Below are positions 39,409-47,384 of a DNA stretch of 64,000 bases, in pieces (the stretch's first letter is position 1; every line of letters begins with the position of its first letter). The notes beneath the pieces were generated by a model, which saw only the letters and a program-made list of their open reading frames with translations, had not been told where the DNA came from and searched no databases. Origin of the DNA: Clavibacter californiensis. Lineage in GTDB: Bacteria > Actinomycetota > Actinomycetes > Actinomycetales > Microbacteriaceae. Location of the stretch: contig NZ_CP040792.1 of NCBI RefSeq assembly GCF_021952865.1, positions 2,356,001 to 2,420,000 on the forward strand. Reading direction: 5' to 3'. Position numbers and translations under genes: made by a program.

Positions 39409-40368
39409 TCACGCGAGCAACGCCCGCGCCGTCCCCTCGTCGAGCACGATGTCCGTCACGAGCCCGGCGGCCAGCGCGCCGCGCACGCTGCGCCCCTTGG
39501 ACGCCCCCGCGACCACGCACACGCGTCGCGGCGCCTTGCGGATCGTGGCCAGGTCCGGCCCGCTCGCCCGCGCGTTGATCGCGATGTCGGCCGACGACCC
39601 GTCCTCCCGGAAGAAGACCGTGGAGACGTCGCCCACCACGCCGTCCGCGTCGAGCGCGCGCTGGTCGGACCGCTCGAGGTAGCCGCCCGAGTAGACGTGG
39701 CTGGGCACGAGCGCGACCGGCGATCCGACGCCGAACAGCACCATGTCCATCCGCTCCTGCAGCTCGAGAACGCGCTTGGTGCTCCGCTCGCGCCACAGCG
39801 CCTGCTTGGTGGCCGGGTCGTCGAAGAACGCCGGCACCGGGAACTGCTGCACCGTGGCGCCGTACGCCTGCCCGAACCGGCGGAGGATCTCGCTCGCGTA
39901 CATGATCCCCGTGGTCCGCACGTTGCCGGCCCCGTTGAGCTGCACCACGAGGGTGTTGTGCGTCGGCTTCGGCACGAGGTAGCGGCTCACCGCGCTCACC
40001 GTGGAGCCCCACGCGACGCCGACGACCATGTTCGAGTCGACGTACTGGGTGAGCATCCGTGCAGCCGAGAGCGCCACCCGGTCGACGCGGTCGACGTCGC
40101 TCGTCTGGTCCGGCACGGGCACGACGTGCGCGACCACGCCGTAGCGCTCGTGCAGCTGCTCCCCCAGCACCGTGGCGAGGTCGAGCGGCGAACGGATCTG
40201 GATGTCCACGAGGCCCGTCTCCCTGGCGAACGAGAGGAGCCGGGAGACCGACGAGCGGCTCGTGCCGAGCTCGCGCGCGATGGCCTCCATCGTCAGGTCC
40301 TGCATGTAGTAGAGGTGCGCCGCGCGCAGGGCGTCCTGGGTGCGCTCGTGCGCGATGCCGTCGACCAT
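39409..40368 (-). CDS. SorC/DeoR-type sugar-binding transcriptional regulator
   Basis: A 319-residue regulator. N-terminal helix-turn-helix: AAHLYYMQDLTMEAIARELGTSRSSVSRLLSFARETGLVDIQI; C-terminal SorC effector domain with VGVAWGSTVSAVSRYLVP, MVLFGVGSP and the end VCVVAGASKGRSVRGALAAGLVTDIVLDEGTA. Divergent from glpD and sharing its 110-base upstream region, it probably controls glycerol genes in response to a phosphorylated sugar or triose (inference). I start at ATG 40366-40368; ATG 40384-40386 is an alternative adding six residues. Confidence 0.88.
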   Translation of the reverse strand: MVDGIAHERTQDALRAAHLYYMQDLTMEAIARELGTSRSSVSRLLSFARETGLVDIQIRSPLDLATVLGEQLHERYGVVAHVVPVPDQTSDVDRVDRVALSAARMLTQYVDSNMVVGVAWGSTVSAVSRYLVPKPTHNTLVVQLNGAGNVRTTGIMYASEILRRFGQAYGATVQQFPVPAFFDDPATKQALWRERSTKRVLELQERMDMVLFGVGSPVALVPSHVYSGGYLERSDQRALDADGVVGDVSTVFFREDGSSADIAINARASGPDLATIRKAPRRVCVVAGASKGRSVRGALAAGLVTDIVLDEGTARALLA

Positions 40369-40379
40369 CCGGTCATGGT

Positions 40380-40393
40380 TGCACATCCGTGCA
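40380..40393. promoter_or_regulatory. Palindromic operator candidate between the SorC regulator and glpD
   Basis: TGCACATCCGTGCA is a perfect TGCAC-N4-GTGCA inverted repeat 12 bases upstream of the preferred regulator start. Its position fits autoregulation. For glpD, a GATGAT -10 (40422-40427) is possible. Confidence 0.4.
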
Positions 40394-40478
40394 CGGGCTT
40401 CGCGAGATCCGTTCGCGGGCGGATGATGGTCGCACAGCACGCGCACCACGCACGCATCGAACAGAGAGAAGCCTCCTC

Positions 40479-42239
40479 GTGACCACGTCGAAGAAGACCG
40501 ACCTGCGGGACAACGTCGCCCGCATCCACGACCGCCCGAGCGCGCAGGTGCTCGTCATCGGCGGCGGCATCAACGGCATCGCGACCTTCCGCGACCTGGC
40601 GCTCCAGGGCGTCGACGTCGTGCTCGTCGAGCGCGCCGACTACGGCTCGGGCGCCTCGGCCGCCAGCTCGCACATGATCCACGGCGGCATCCGCTACCTC
40701 GAGAACGGCGAGTTCCGCCTCGTGCGCGAGTCCGTCGAGGAGCGCAACGGCCTCATCCGCATCGCTCCCCACTACGTGAAGCCGCTGCAGACGACCATGC
40801 CGATCTTCTCCACGTTCTCCGGCATCCTCAACGCGCCGCTGCGCATGCTCACCCACAAGCAGCGCTCCACGAAGGAGCGCGGCGCGCTCCTCATCAGCGT
40901 CGGCATGACGCTGTACGACTCCTTCTCCCGTGACGGCGGCTCGGTCCCCCGTCACCGGTTCCGCATCGGCAAGGCAGCCCGCGAAGAAATGCCCGCGCTC
41001 AACAAGGACGTCAAGTTCACGGGCACCTACTACGACGCCTCCGTCCACGAGCCCGAGCGCCTGGCGCTCGACGTACTGAAGGACGGCCTGGCCGCGGGCG
41101 ACCACGCGCGCAGCGCCAACTACCTCGAGGCCGTGGGCGTCGCGGACGGCGGCGTGAAGCTGCGCGACGTGGTCTCCGGCACCGAGTTCGTCGTCACGGC
41201 GGACGTCGTCGTCAACGCGTCCGGCCCCTGGACCGATCTCACCAACGAGGCCATGGGCGGCGACACGAAGTTCATGGGCGGCACCAAGGGATCGCACATC
41301 GTCGTCGACAACGCCGAGCTGCTCGAGGCCACCAAGGGCCGGGAGATCTTCTTCGAGAACAACGACGGCCGCATCGTCCTCATCTACCCGCTCAAGGGCC
41401 GCGTCCTCATCGGCACCACGGACATCGACGCGGACCCGAGCGAGCCCGCCGTCTGCACCGAGGAGGAGGTCGACTACTTCTTCGACCTCGTCAAGCACGT
41501 CTTCCCGCAGATCGAGCTGAACCGCGACCACATCGTGTACCGCTACTCGGGCATCCGCCCGCTGCCGCGCCATGAGGACACGGCGCCCGGCTTCGTGTCG
41601 CGCGACTACCGCATCGTCGAGACCGAGATCCACGGCCTCGCCGACAGCAAGGTGCTGAGCCTCGTCGGCGGCAAGTGGACGACGTTCCGCGCGCTGTCCG
41701 CGCACCTCTCCACGGAGGCCACCACGCGCCTCGGCGTGGAGCGCTCGGTCGACACGACGGGCATGCCCATCGGCGGCGGCAAGGACTTCCCGTCCTCCAG
41801 CACCGCCCGCGCACGCTGGATCGCGACGCAGGCCGCTCGCGCCGAGGGCATCGGCACGGAGCAGGTCGACCGCCTGCTCAACCGCTACGGCACGCGCGCC
41901 ACGAGCGTCATCGACGTCCTCTCCGGGCAGCCGTCGACGCCGCTCGCGACCGACCCGCAGCTGACGCGAGCCGAGATCGCGTACTTCGCCACGCACGAGG
42001 ACGCGGTGCACCTCGCCGACGTCGTCCTGCGTCGCACGAACCTCGCGTTCGTCGGCGGCGTGACGCACGAGATGCTCGCGGAGATCGCGGACGTCCTGCA
42101 GGAGGCCATCGGCTGGAGCGACGACGAGCGCGACGCGGAGATCCAGGACACCGTCGACACCCTGCGCACGCACCACGGCGTCGACGTCGGCGCCACGAAG
42201 GTCGCGGCCGACGCGACCGTCACGGAGTTCGCGAACTAG
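40479..42239 (+). CDS. glpD: Aerobic glycerol-3-phosphate dehydrogenase
   Basis: Membrane-associated FAD enzyme oxidising glycerol 3-phosphate to DHAP and passing electrons to quinone. It has 586 residues: QVLVIGGGINGIATFRDLALQGVDVVLVER (FAD fold, about 20-50), SSHMIHGGIRYLENGEFRLVRES, VVNASGPWTD, GRVLIGTTDIDADPSEP, and a C-terminal domain. GTG start at 40479 after GAGAGAAG. Isolated by a terminator; pairs functionally with glpF-glpK 4 kb away. Confidence 0.96.
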   Translation: MTTSKKTDLRDNVARIHDRPSAQVLVIGGGINGIATFRDLALQGVDVVLVERADYGSGASAASSHMIHGGIRYLENGEFRLVRESVEERNGLIRIAPHYVKPLQTTMPIFSTFSGILNAPLRMLTHKQRSTKERGALLISVGMTLYDSFSRDGGSVPRHRFRIGKAAREEMPALNKDVKFTGTYYDASVHEPERLALDVLKDGLAAGDHARSANYLEAVGVADGGVKLRDVVSGTEFVVTADVVVNASGPWTDLTNEAMGGDTKFMGGTKGSHIVVDNAELLEATKGREIFFENNDGRIVLIYPLKGRVLIGTTDIDADPSEPAVCTEEEVDYFFDLVKHVFPQIELNRDHIVYRYSGIRPLPRHEDTAPGFVSRDYRIVETEIHGLADSKVLSLVGGKWTTFRALSAHLSTEATTRLGVERSVDTTGMPIGGGKDFPSSSTARARWIATQAARAEGIGTEQVDRLLNRYGTRATSVIDVLSGQPSTPLATDPQLTRAEIAYFATHEDAVHLADVVLRRTNLAFVGGVTHEMLAEIADVLQEAIGWSDDERDAEIQDTVDTLRTHHGVDVGATKVAADATVTEFAN

Positions 42240-42271
42240 CAGCGCGCACGGCGGATCCGATCCGCACCCGG

Positions 42272-42301
42272 GAGGCCGGTCGTCGAGAGGCGACCGGCCT
42301 C
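42272..42301 (+). terminator. Hairpin terminator after glpD
   Basis: GAGGCCGGTCG (42272-42282) and CGACCGGCCTC (42291-42301) form an 11-bp perfect stem with an 8-base loop, 32 bases past the glpD stop. Confidence 0.8.
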
Positions 42302-42336
42302 TCGCCATGCCGGGAGGCGCTGTCAGGGGACGGGAC

Positions 42337-42342
42337 TACGTT
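42337..42342 (+). promoter_or_regulatory. -10 hexamer of a leaderless peroxidase transcript
   Basis: TACGTT ends 6 bases before the ATG at 42349, the same geometry as at acs and the importer operon; no ribosome site lies in the gap. Confidence 0.45.
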
Positions 42343-42348
42343 CGGGCC

Positions 42349-42840
42349 ATGACGAATCCCCGGCTCGACCCGATCCCGCTCACCACCCTCCAGGGCGAGG
42401 CCACCACGTTCGGCGCGTACGCCGACAAGGTCGTGCTGGTCGTCAACGTCGCCTCGCGCTGCGGCCTCGCGCCGCAGTACGAGAAGCTCGAGCAGCTGCA
42501 GCGCACCTACGGCGAGCGGGGCTTCACCGTCATCGGATTCCCGAGCAACCAGTTCCTCCAGGAGCTCGGATCCGCGGAGGCCATCGACGAGTACTGCTCC
42601 ACCACCTGGGGCGTCACCTTCCCGATGATGGAGAAGGTCAAGGTCAACGGCCGGTCCGCCCACCCCGTCTACGCGGAGCTGACGAAGACGCCCGACGCGG
42701 ACGGGAAGGCCGGCCGCGTGAAGTGGAACTTCGAGAAGTTCGTCGTCACGCCGTCGGGGGCCGTGCACCGCTTCCGCCCCACGGTCGAGCCCGACGCACC
42801 CGAGATCGTGTCGCTGATCGAGGCCGAGCTGCCCGCCTGA
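42349..42840 (+). CDS. Glutathione peroxidase family thiol peroxidase
   Basis: A 163-residue peroxidase with catalytic Cys38 in VVNVASRCGLAPQY (Cys, not selenocysteine), Gln in FPSNQF, and Trp in VKWNFEKFVV. Bacterial Cys-type enzymes generally use thioredoxin or, in actinobacteria, possibly mycothiol rather than glutathione (family knowledge). I start at ATG 42349 (MTNPRLDPIPL), the family N-terminus. Monocistronic, convergent with the DinB-fold gene. Confidence 0.93.
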   Translation: MTNPRLDPIPLTTLQGEATTFGAYADKVVLVVNVASRCGLAPQYEKLEQLQRTYGERGFTVIGFPSNQFLQELGSAEAIDEYCSTTWGVTFPMMEKVKVNGRSAHPVYAELTKTPDADGKAGRVKWNFEKFVVTPSGAVHRFRPTVEPDAPEIVSLIEAELPA

Positions 42841-42882
42841 ACCCGGTTCGCTCGGATCCGCGCCCGTCCGGTGCCCCCGCCG

Positions 42883-43398
42883 TCAGCGGCGACGGGCGAG
42901 GAGACCCGCGAGGTAGGACGCCTGCCCGGCGTGCTGCAGGTCGTCCGAGAGCACGCTGACGAGGCGGGCGCCGAGCGTCACGGGCGGGGTCCAGTCCTGG
43001 TCCACCACGCGGGCGAGCTCGGCGTCATCGAGTCCCGCGAGGTAGGCGAGCGTTGCGAACTGCACGGCGTCGAGGTAGCCGACGAGGAGCTCCGCTGTGA
43101 CGCCCTCCAGCGCCGCGACGTCCTGGGGCGACTGGCCGTATCCGGTCGCCGACTCCTCGAACGGGAGGGCGAAGCGCCCCGCCCATCCGCCGGTCGACCA
43201 GGTCTGGTCGTGGCCGGCGACGTCGGCGACCTGGGCGTCCTGCACGCGGGCGAGGTGCCAGACGAGCCAGCCGATGGAGTTGGCCTCGGGATCCGGGCGG
43301 AAGGCGAGCTCGTCGGCGTCGAGGCCGTCGACGGCATCGCGCACGATCTCGGCGATGCGCCCGTAGGCGTCCACGAGCAGGTCGGTGGCGGGGGTCAT
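42883..43398 (-). CDS. DinB-fold (DUF664) protein, possible mycothiol-dependent enzyme
   Basis: A 171-residue four-helix protein. MTPATDLLVDAYGRIAEIVRDAVDGLDADELAFRPDPEANSIGWLVWHLARVQDAQVADVAG carries a metal-ligand His (WLVWHLARV), with a second His pattern in LSDDLQHAGQASYLAGLL. DUF664 proteins belong to the DinB/YfiT metalloenzyme superfamily, which includes mycothiol-dependent isomerases. The substrate is unknown. The ATG follows GAGGAG. Confidence 0.85.
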   Translation of the reverse strand: MTPATDLLVDAYGRIAEIVRDAVDGLDADELAFRPDPEANSIGWLVWHLARVQDAQVADVAGHDQTWSTGGWAGRFALPFEESATGYGQSPQDVAALEGVTAELLVGYLDAVQFATLAYLAGLDDAELARVVDQDWTPPVTLGARLVSVLSDDLQHAGQASYLAGLLARRR

Positions 43399-43489
43399 GG
43401 TGCGCTCCTCATGTCGTGGATCGAGCGGGTCCGCGGGGGCGGCCGCTCCCCCATCCTGCTCCGGGTCGCCGGCGTGGGAGGCTCGGAGG

Positions 43490-43906
43490 ATGACGCGCCT
43501 CTCCCCCGACGCCCCGTGGTCGACGCCGGACGACGACGCCTGGTGCCCGTGCACGAGCGGCGATGCGTACGGCGCGTGCTGCGGCCCGCTGCACCGGGGC
43601 GGAACGGCCGCGCCGACCGCCGAGCGGCTGATGCGCTCCCGCTTCGCCGCCTACGCGCGCGGCGATGCGGCCTACCTCGCCCGCAGCTGGCACCCGTCCT
43701 CGCGACCCGAGGAGATCGTCCTCGACCCGTCCGTCCGCTGGTTCCGGCTCACCATCCACCGCAGGTCGCTCGGCGGTCCCGACGACGCGACGGGCGTCGT
43801 CGACTTCGAGGCGTCGTTCCGGCACCACGGGGAGCGCGGCAGCCAGCGCGAGGCGAGCCGCTTCGTGCGGCACGCGGGATCCTGGGTCTACCTCGACGCC
43901 CTCTGA
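43490..43906 (+). CDS. YchJ-like (UPF0225) protein
   Basis: A 138-residue protein starting ATG 43490 after GGAGG. The N-terminal SEC-C-like metal site WCPCTSGDAYGACCGPLHRG is followed by the NTF2-like YchJ domain: TAERLMRSRFAAYARGDAAYLARSWHPSSRP, VDFEASFRHHG and RHAGSWVYLDAL. The biochemical function is unknown; zinc binding is likely. Convergent with dhaM across a shared hairpin. Confidence 0.9.
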   Translation: MTRLSPDAPWSTPDDDAWCPCTSGDAYGACCGPLHRGGTAAPTAERLMRSRFAAYARGDAAYLARSWHPSSRPEEIVLDPSVRWFRLTIHRRSLGGPDDATGVVDFEASFRHHGERGSQREASRFVRHAGSWVYLDAL

Positions 43907-43918
43907 CCGCGGCGCGGC

Positions 43919-43942
43919 GGGAGGCCCCGGGTCAGGCCTCCC
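43919..43942. terminator. Shared hairpin between the YchJ-like gene and dhaM
   Basis: GGGAGGCC (43919-43926) pairs with GGCCTCCC (43935-43942). It covers the dhaM stop codon and lies 12 bases past the YchJ-like stop; it could serve both strands. Confidence 0.6.
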
Positions 43943-44666
43943 CGAACCCCGACTCGATCAGCTCGACCAACGCGGTCACGGCCTCGTCCGCGTCCTCGCC
44001 CGTCGCCTCGATGACGACGTGCGCCCCGCGGGTCAGCCCGAGGGCCATGACACCGAGCAGCGACGCGGCGTTCTGGCCGTTGACGGTGACGGCAGCGGAG
44101 TAGGCGGACGCCCGCGTGACGAAGTCGGCGGCCGGCCGGGCATGCAGGCCGTCGCGGTTGACCAGGGTCGCCTCGCCGCGGAAGGTCCCCGATGAGCCGG
44201 CCGGGGCGGGCTCGGAGCCGTCAGCCCGCGGATCCGGCGCGAGGCCGGCATCGGCGTCATCCACGGCGTCGGCACCGGCGGCCGAGGCTGCGGCCGCGCC
44301 CACATCCTCGAGGGAGCCGCCCGTCTCGGCGGCCACCGCGGCGGCGACCGCGCCCTCGACCAGCGGTGCCCGCACCACGAGGACGCGCGCGGCGGCGTCC
44401 TCGTCGAGCATGTCGACCGCGGTCTCGGCCGTGAGGTACGCGGAGCCGAGGTCGGCGAGCACGACGACGCCGTCCCCGCCCTCCGCCTCGGCGAGCGCCG
44501 CGGAGACGACGTCGAAGCTCGTGCCGATGCCCGCGTCGGCGCGCGTGCCGTCGCCGGACCCGCCCGCGGGCACGAGGGCGACGGTCGGCGCCATCTGGCG
44601 CGCGAGGTCGACGAGCCCGTGCGCGATGAGGGCGCTGTGCGAGACGAGGACGAGACCGACGCTCAC
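43932..44666 (-). CDS. dhaM: PTS-dependent dihydroxyacetone kinase phosphoryl donor DhaM, EIIA-HPr fusion
   Basis: Phosphoryl donor to the DhaL-bound ADP, 244 residues. The N-terminal mannose-type EIIA domain is VGLVLVSHSALIAHGLVDLARQM with active His10 and VVVLADLGSAYLTAETA. After an Ala/Asp linker comes an HPr domain, NRDGLHARPAADFVTRASAY, with active His near 176. The E. coli protein has a third, EI-like domain, absent here. The GTG overlaps the dhaL stop (GTGA). Needs EI of the general PTS. Confidence 0.94.
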   Translation of the reverse strand: MSVGLVLVSHSALIAHGLVDLARQMAPTVALVPAGGSGDGTRADAGIGTSFDVVSAALAEAEGGDGVVVLADLGSAYLTAETAVDMLDEDAAARVLVVRAPLVEGAVAAAVAAETGGSLEDVGAAAASAAGADAVDDADAGLAPDPRADGSEPAPAGSSGTFRGEATLVNRDGLHARPAADFVTRASAYSAAVTVNGQNAASLLGVMALGLTRGAHVVIEATGEDADEAVTALVELIESGFGEA

Positions 44667-45316
44667 GATGCCGACCCGTCGGCGGCGCGGGCGGTCGTGG
44701 CCGCGGCGCGCAGGATGAGCGCGGACGACTGCGCGCCCGGGTCGCGGTGGCCGATGGCGCGGTCGCCCAGGTAGGACGCGCGTCCCTTGCGGGCCACGAG
44801 CGGCTCCGTCGCCACCGCGCCGTGCGCGGCGGCGTCGGCGGCCGCCTCGAGGGCGTCGGCCGGGCCGGATCCCGCGTCGGCGGCGGCACGCGCGGCCTCG
44901 GCGGCGGGACCCCACGCGTCCACCATCGTCTTGTCGCCCCGCTCGGCCTTGCCGCGGAGGACGATGCCGCCCACCGCCGCCTCGAGGACGTCGGCGATCG
45001 CGGACGCGTCGAGGTCCGCGAGGCCGGCGACGGCCGCGGATGCCTTGAGGTACGCCGTCCCGAGCAGCGGCCCGGAGGCGCCGCCGACGGTGGAGATCAG
45101 GGTGGTGGCGACCGTCTTCAGCGCGTCGGCGGGCGCGGCGTCGGGCGCGAGGGCCGCCAGCTTCTCGGTGACCGCGCCGAAGCCGCGGTCGAGGTTCTCA
45201 CCGTGGTCGCCGTCGCCGATCTCGCGGTCGAGGGTGATGAGCTCACCGCGCTGGTCGGCGACGACGCGCGCCGCTTCCTTGATCCAGGCGACGACCCAGT
45301 CGGTCCCGAGTGCCAT
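44663..45316 (-). CDS. dhaL: Dihydroxyacetone kinase ADP-binding subunit DhaL
   Basis: Binds Mg-ADP as cofactor rephosphorylated by DhaM and phosphorylates DHA held by DhaK. It has 217 residues: LDREIGDGDHGENLDRGF carries the Mg-binding aspartates (near 30-38), then TLISTVGGASGPLLGTAYLKAS, RGKAERGDKTMVDAWGPA, and YLGDRAIGHRDPGAQSSALIL. It starts 3 bases after the dhaK stop and overlaps dhaM. Confidence 0.95.
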   Translation of the reverse strand: MALGTDWVVAWIKEAARVVADQRGELITLDREIGDGDHGENLDRGFGAVTEKLAALAPDAAPADALKTVATTLISTVGGASGPLLGTAYLKASAAVAGLADLDASAIADVLEAAVGGIVLRGKAERGDKTMVDAWGPAAEAARAAADAGSGPADALEAAADAAAHGAVATEPLVARKGRASYLGDRAIGHRDPGAQSSALILRAAATTARAADGSAS

Positions 45317-45319
45317 GAG

Positions 45320-46321
45320 CTACCTCCCCCACCGCAGCGCGGCGGTCTGCACGGGCGAGTCCCACAGGCCGACGAGCTCGTCGTCGAGCAGCAGCACCGT
45401 GAGGGACAGTCCCTCCATGTCGAGGGCCGTGACGTAGTCTCCCACGAGGCTCCGGGCGACGGTCAGGCCGGCCTCCTCGAGCACGGCGGCCGCTCGGCGG
45501 TACGCGATGTAGAGCTCAGACAGCGGTGTCGCGCCCATCCCGTTCACCATCAGCAGCACGCGGCTGCCGGCCGGAGCGGCGAGGTCCTCGAGCACCGGGT
45601 CGAGCAGCCGCTCGACGATCGCGTCCACCGGCTCGAGCGGCAGCTTGACGCGGCCGGGCTCCCCGTGGATCCCGATGCCGATCTCCATCTCGTCGTCCTC
45701 GAGCGCGAAGCTCGGCTCGCCGGCGTGCGGGACGGTGCACGCGCGGATGGCGACGCCCATGCTCCTGACCTGCCCGATCACCCGCTCGGCGATCCCGGCC
45801 ACGGCCTCGAGGTCGTCCCCACGCTCCGCGGCGGCGCCCGCGATGCGCTCGACGAGCACCGTCCCCGCCACCCCGCGGCGGCCGGCCGTGTAGAGGGAGT
45901 CGGTGACGGCGACGTCGTCGTCGACCACCACGGTCCGCACCCGCACGCCCTCCGCCTCCGCGAGCTCGGCCGCGGTCTCGAAGTTGAGGACGTCGCCCGT
46001 GTAGTTCTTCACGATGTGCAGCACGCCCGCTCCGGCGTCCACGGCCAGGGTGGCGGCGACGACGGGATCCGGGGTGGGGCTCGTGAACACGGGGCCGGGC
46101 ACGGCCGCGTCGAGCATGCCGTGCCCCACGAAGCCGGCATGCAGCGGCTCGTGCCCGCTGCCACCACCGCTGACGAGCGCCACGCGCCCGGGGCGGGTGG
46201 GCTCCGCGCGACGGACGAACAGCGGATCCGCGCTCAGGGCGACCAGATCGGGATGGGCGGCGGCGAAGCCCGCGACGGCCTCGTCGGCCACCGCCCTCGG
46301 GTCGTTGATCAGCTTCTTCAC
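45320..46321 (-). CDS. dhaK: Dihydroxyacetone kinase substrate-binding subunit DhaK
   Basis: Binds dihydroxyacetone covalently through a histidine hemiaminal. It has 333 residues: VKKLINDPRAVADEAVAGFAAAHPDL, VALVSGGGSGHEPLHAGFVGHGMLDAAVPG, and MEIGIGIHGEPG containing the covalent His. I chose GTG 46319-46321 because GAGGAG lies 6 bases upstream and the family starts there. First gene of dhaK-dhaL-dhaM, divergent from glpF. Confidence 0.96.
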   Translation of the reverse strand: MKKLINDPRAVADEAVAGFAAAHPDLVALSADPLFVRRAEPTRPGRVALVSGGGSGHEPLHAGFVGHGMLDAAVPGPVFTSPTPDPVVAATLAVDAGAGVLHIVKNYTGDVLNFETAAELAEAEGVRVRTVVVDDDVAVTDSLYTAGRRGVAGTVLVERIAGAAAERGDDLEAVAGIAERVIGQVRSMGVAIRACTVPHAGEPSFALEDDEMEIGIGIHGEPGRVKLPLEPVDAIVERLLDPVLEDLAAPAGSRVLLMVNGMGATPLSELYIAYRRAAAVLEEAGLTVARSLVGDYVTALDMEGLSLTVLLLDDELVGLWDSPVQTAALRWGR

Positions 46322-46602
46322 GGCCGGCTCCTCGTGGGTCTCGGGCGGCCGGACGGCAGCCGCGCATCCGAGCCGGATCGAGGACGGGACTCGGTCGGCG
46401 GCGACTCGGGTGTGTCGCCAACATACGCCCGGGAGCACGGGCTCCGACAGCCCCGCCGACCCTCCCTCAGGGGCAGGGATCCGCGTCGCCGAGCGGCCGA
46501 CCGCGACAGGACGGGGCGCCCCACCGGCGCTAGATTGGAGCCACCGCGATGATGCGGAAGAGGTCGCCCGCGCGCCTCGACGAACGATCGGAGCACCACG
46601 CA
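46322..46602. promoter_or_regulatory. Divergent control region between dhaK and glpF
   Basis: For dhaK, TATGTT (46420-46425, minus) is the best -10, with a leader of about 90 bases. For glpF, TAGATT (46531-46536, plus) gives about 60 bases. Between them a GGAGC-N4-GCTCC inverted repeat (46432-46445) is an operator candidate next to the dhaK promoter. No gene is seen. Confidence 0.4.
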
Positions 46603-47355
46603 GTGGATCTTGGAGTCATTTTCCTGTCGGAGACGGTGGGCACCGCCCTCCTCGTCCTCCTCGGATGCGGAGTCGTGGCGAACGTCGCGCTCATCAAGTC
46701 GAAGGGGCTCGCCGGCGGCACCCTGATGGTCAACTTCGGCTGGGGCCTCGCGGTCTTCGCCGGTGTCACCGTCTCGTACGCGTCCGGCGCGCACCTGAAC
46801 CCGGCCGTCACGCTCGGCCTCCTCGCCGCCGGCAAGATCCAGGACCCGGCGAGCGTCCCCGTGTACATCCTCGCCCAGATGGTCGGCGCCATCATCGGCG
46901 CCGTGTTCTGCTGGCTCGCCTACAAGCAGCACTTCGACGAGGAGCCCGACGCGGCCACCAAGCTCGGCGTCTTCTCGACGGGCCCGTCCATCCGCAACTA
47001 CGCATGGAACCTCGTCACGGAGATCATCGGCACCTTCGTGCTGGTCATCGTGATCCTCGGCTTCAGCCTCGCGAACAACCCCGACGCGGAGGCGTCCACC
47101 CCCGCCGGCCTCTCGGCCCTCGGCGCCATCCCCGTCGCCCTCCTCGTGGTCGGCATCGGCGCGTCCCTCGGCGGGCCGACCGGCTACGCCATCAACCCGG
47201 CCCGTGACCTCGGACCCCGCATCGCGCACGCGTTCCTGCCCATCAAGGGCAAGGGCTCGAGCGACTGGTCCTACGCCTGGGTCCCGGTCGTCGGCCCCGC
47301 CATCGGCGGCGTCCTCGCCGGCCTCGCGTCCTACGCGCTGCTCCCCATCCTCTAG
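46603..47355 (+). CDS. glpF: Glycerol uptake facilitator (MIP family)
   Basis: Six-helix aquaglyceroporin of 250 residues with both NPA boxes: [14 protein letters not shown] near 65 and [13 protein letters not shown] near 197 (the Asp after the second box, NPARD, is typical of glycerol channels). I prefer GTG 46603 ([13 protein letters not shown]) because GGAG sits 9 bases upstream; ATG 46549 would add an unlikely charged tail. It precedes glpK by 29 bases. Confidence 0.95.
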   Translation: MDLGVIFLSETVGTALLVLLGCGVVANVALIKSKGLAGGTLMVNFGWGLAVFAGVTVSYASGAHLNPAVTLGLLAAGKIQDPASVPVYILAQMVGAIIGAVFCWLAYKQHFDEEPDAATKLGVFSTGPSIRNYAWNLVTEIIGTFVLVIVILGFSLANNPDAEASTPAGLSALGAIPVALLVVGIGASLGGPTGYAINPARDLGPRIAHAFLPIKGKGSSDWSYAWVPVVGPAIGGVLAGLASYALLPIL

Positions 47356-47384
47356 AACCCCCGACCCCTCAAAGGAGAGACCAC

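Noticed and set aside
42283-42342. Ribosome-site-led longer start for the peroxidase at 42307
   Set aside because: The added residues (MPGGAVRGRDYVRA) are not conserved in the family and would include the terminator tail.
40443-46602. GCACCACGCA shared by the glpD and glpF upstream regions as an operator
   Set aside because: Non-palindromic, abuts the glpF start codon, and a 10-base match between two GC-rich regions is plausible by chance; mentioned only as a weak hint.
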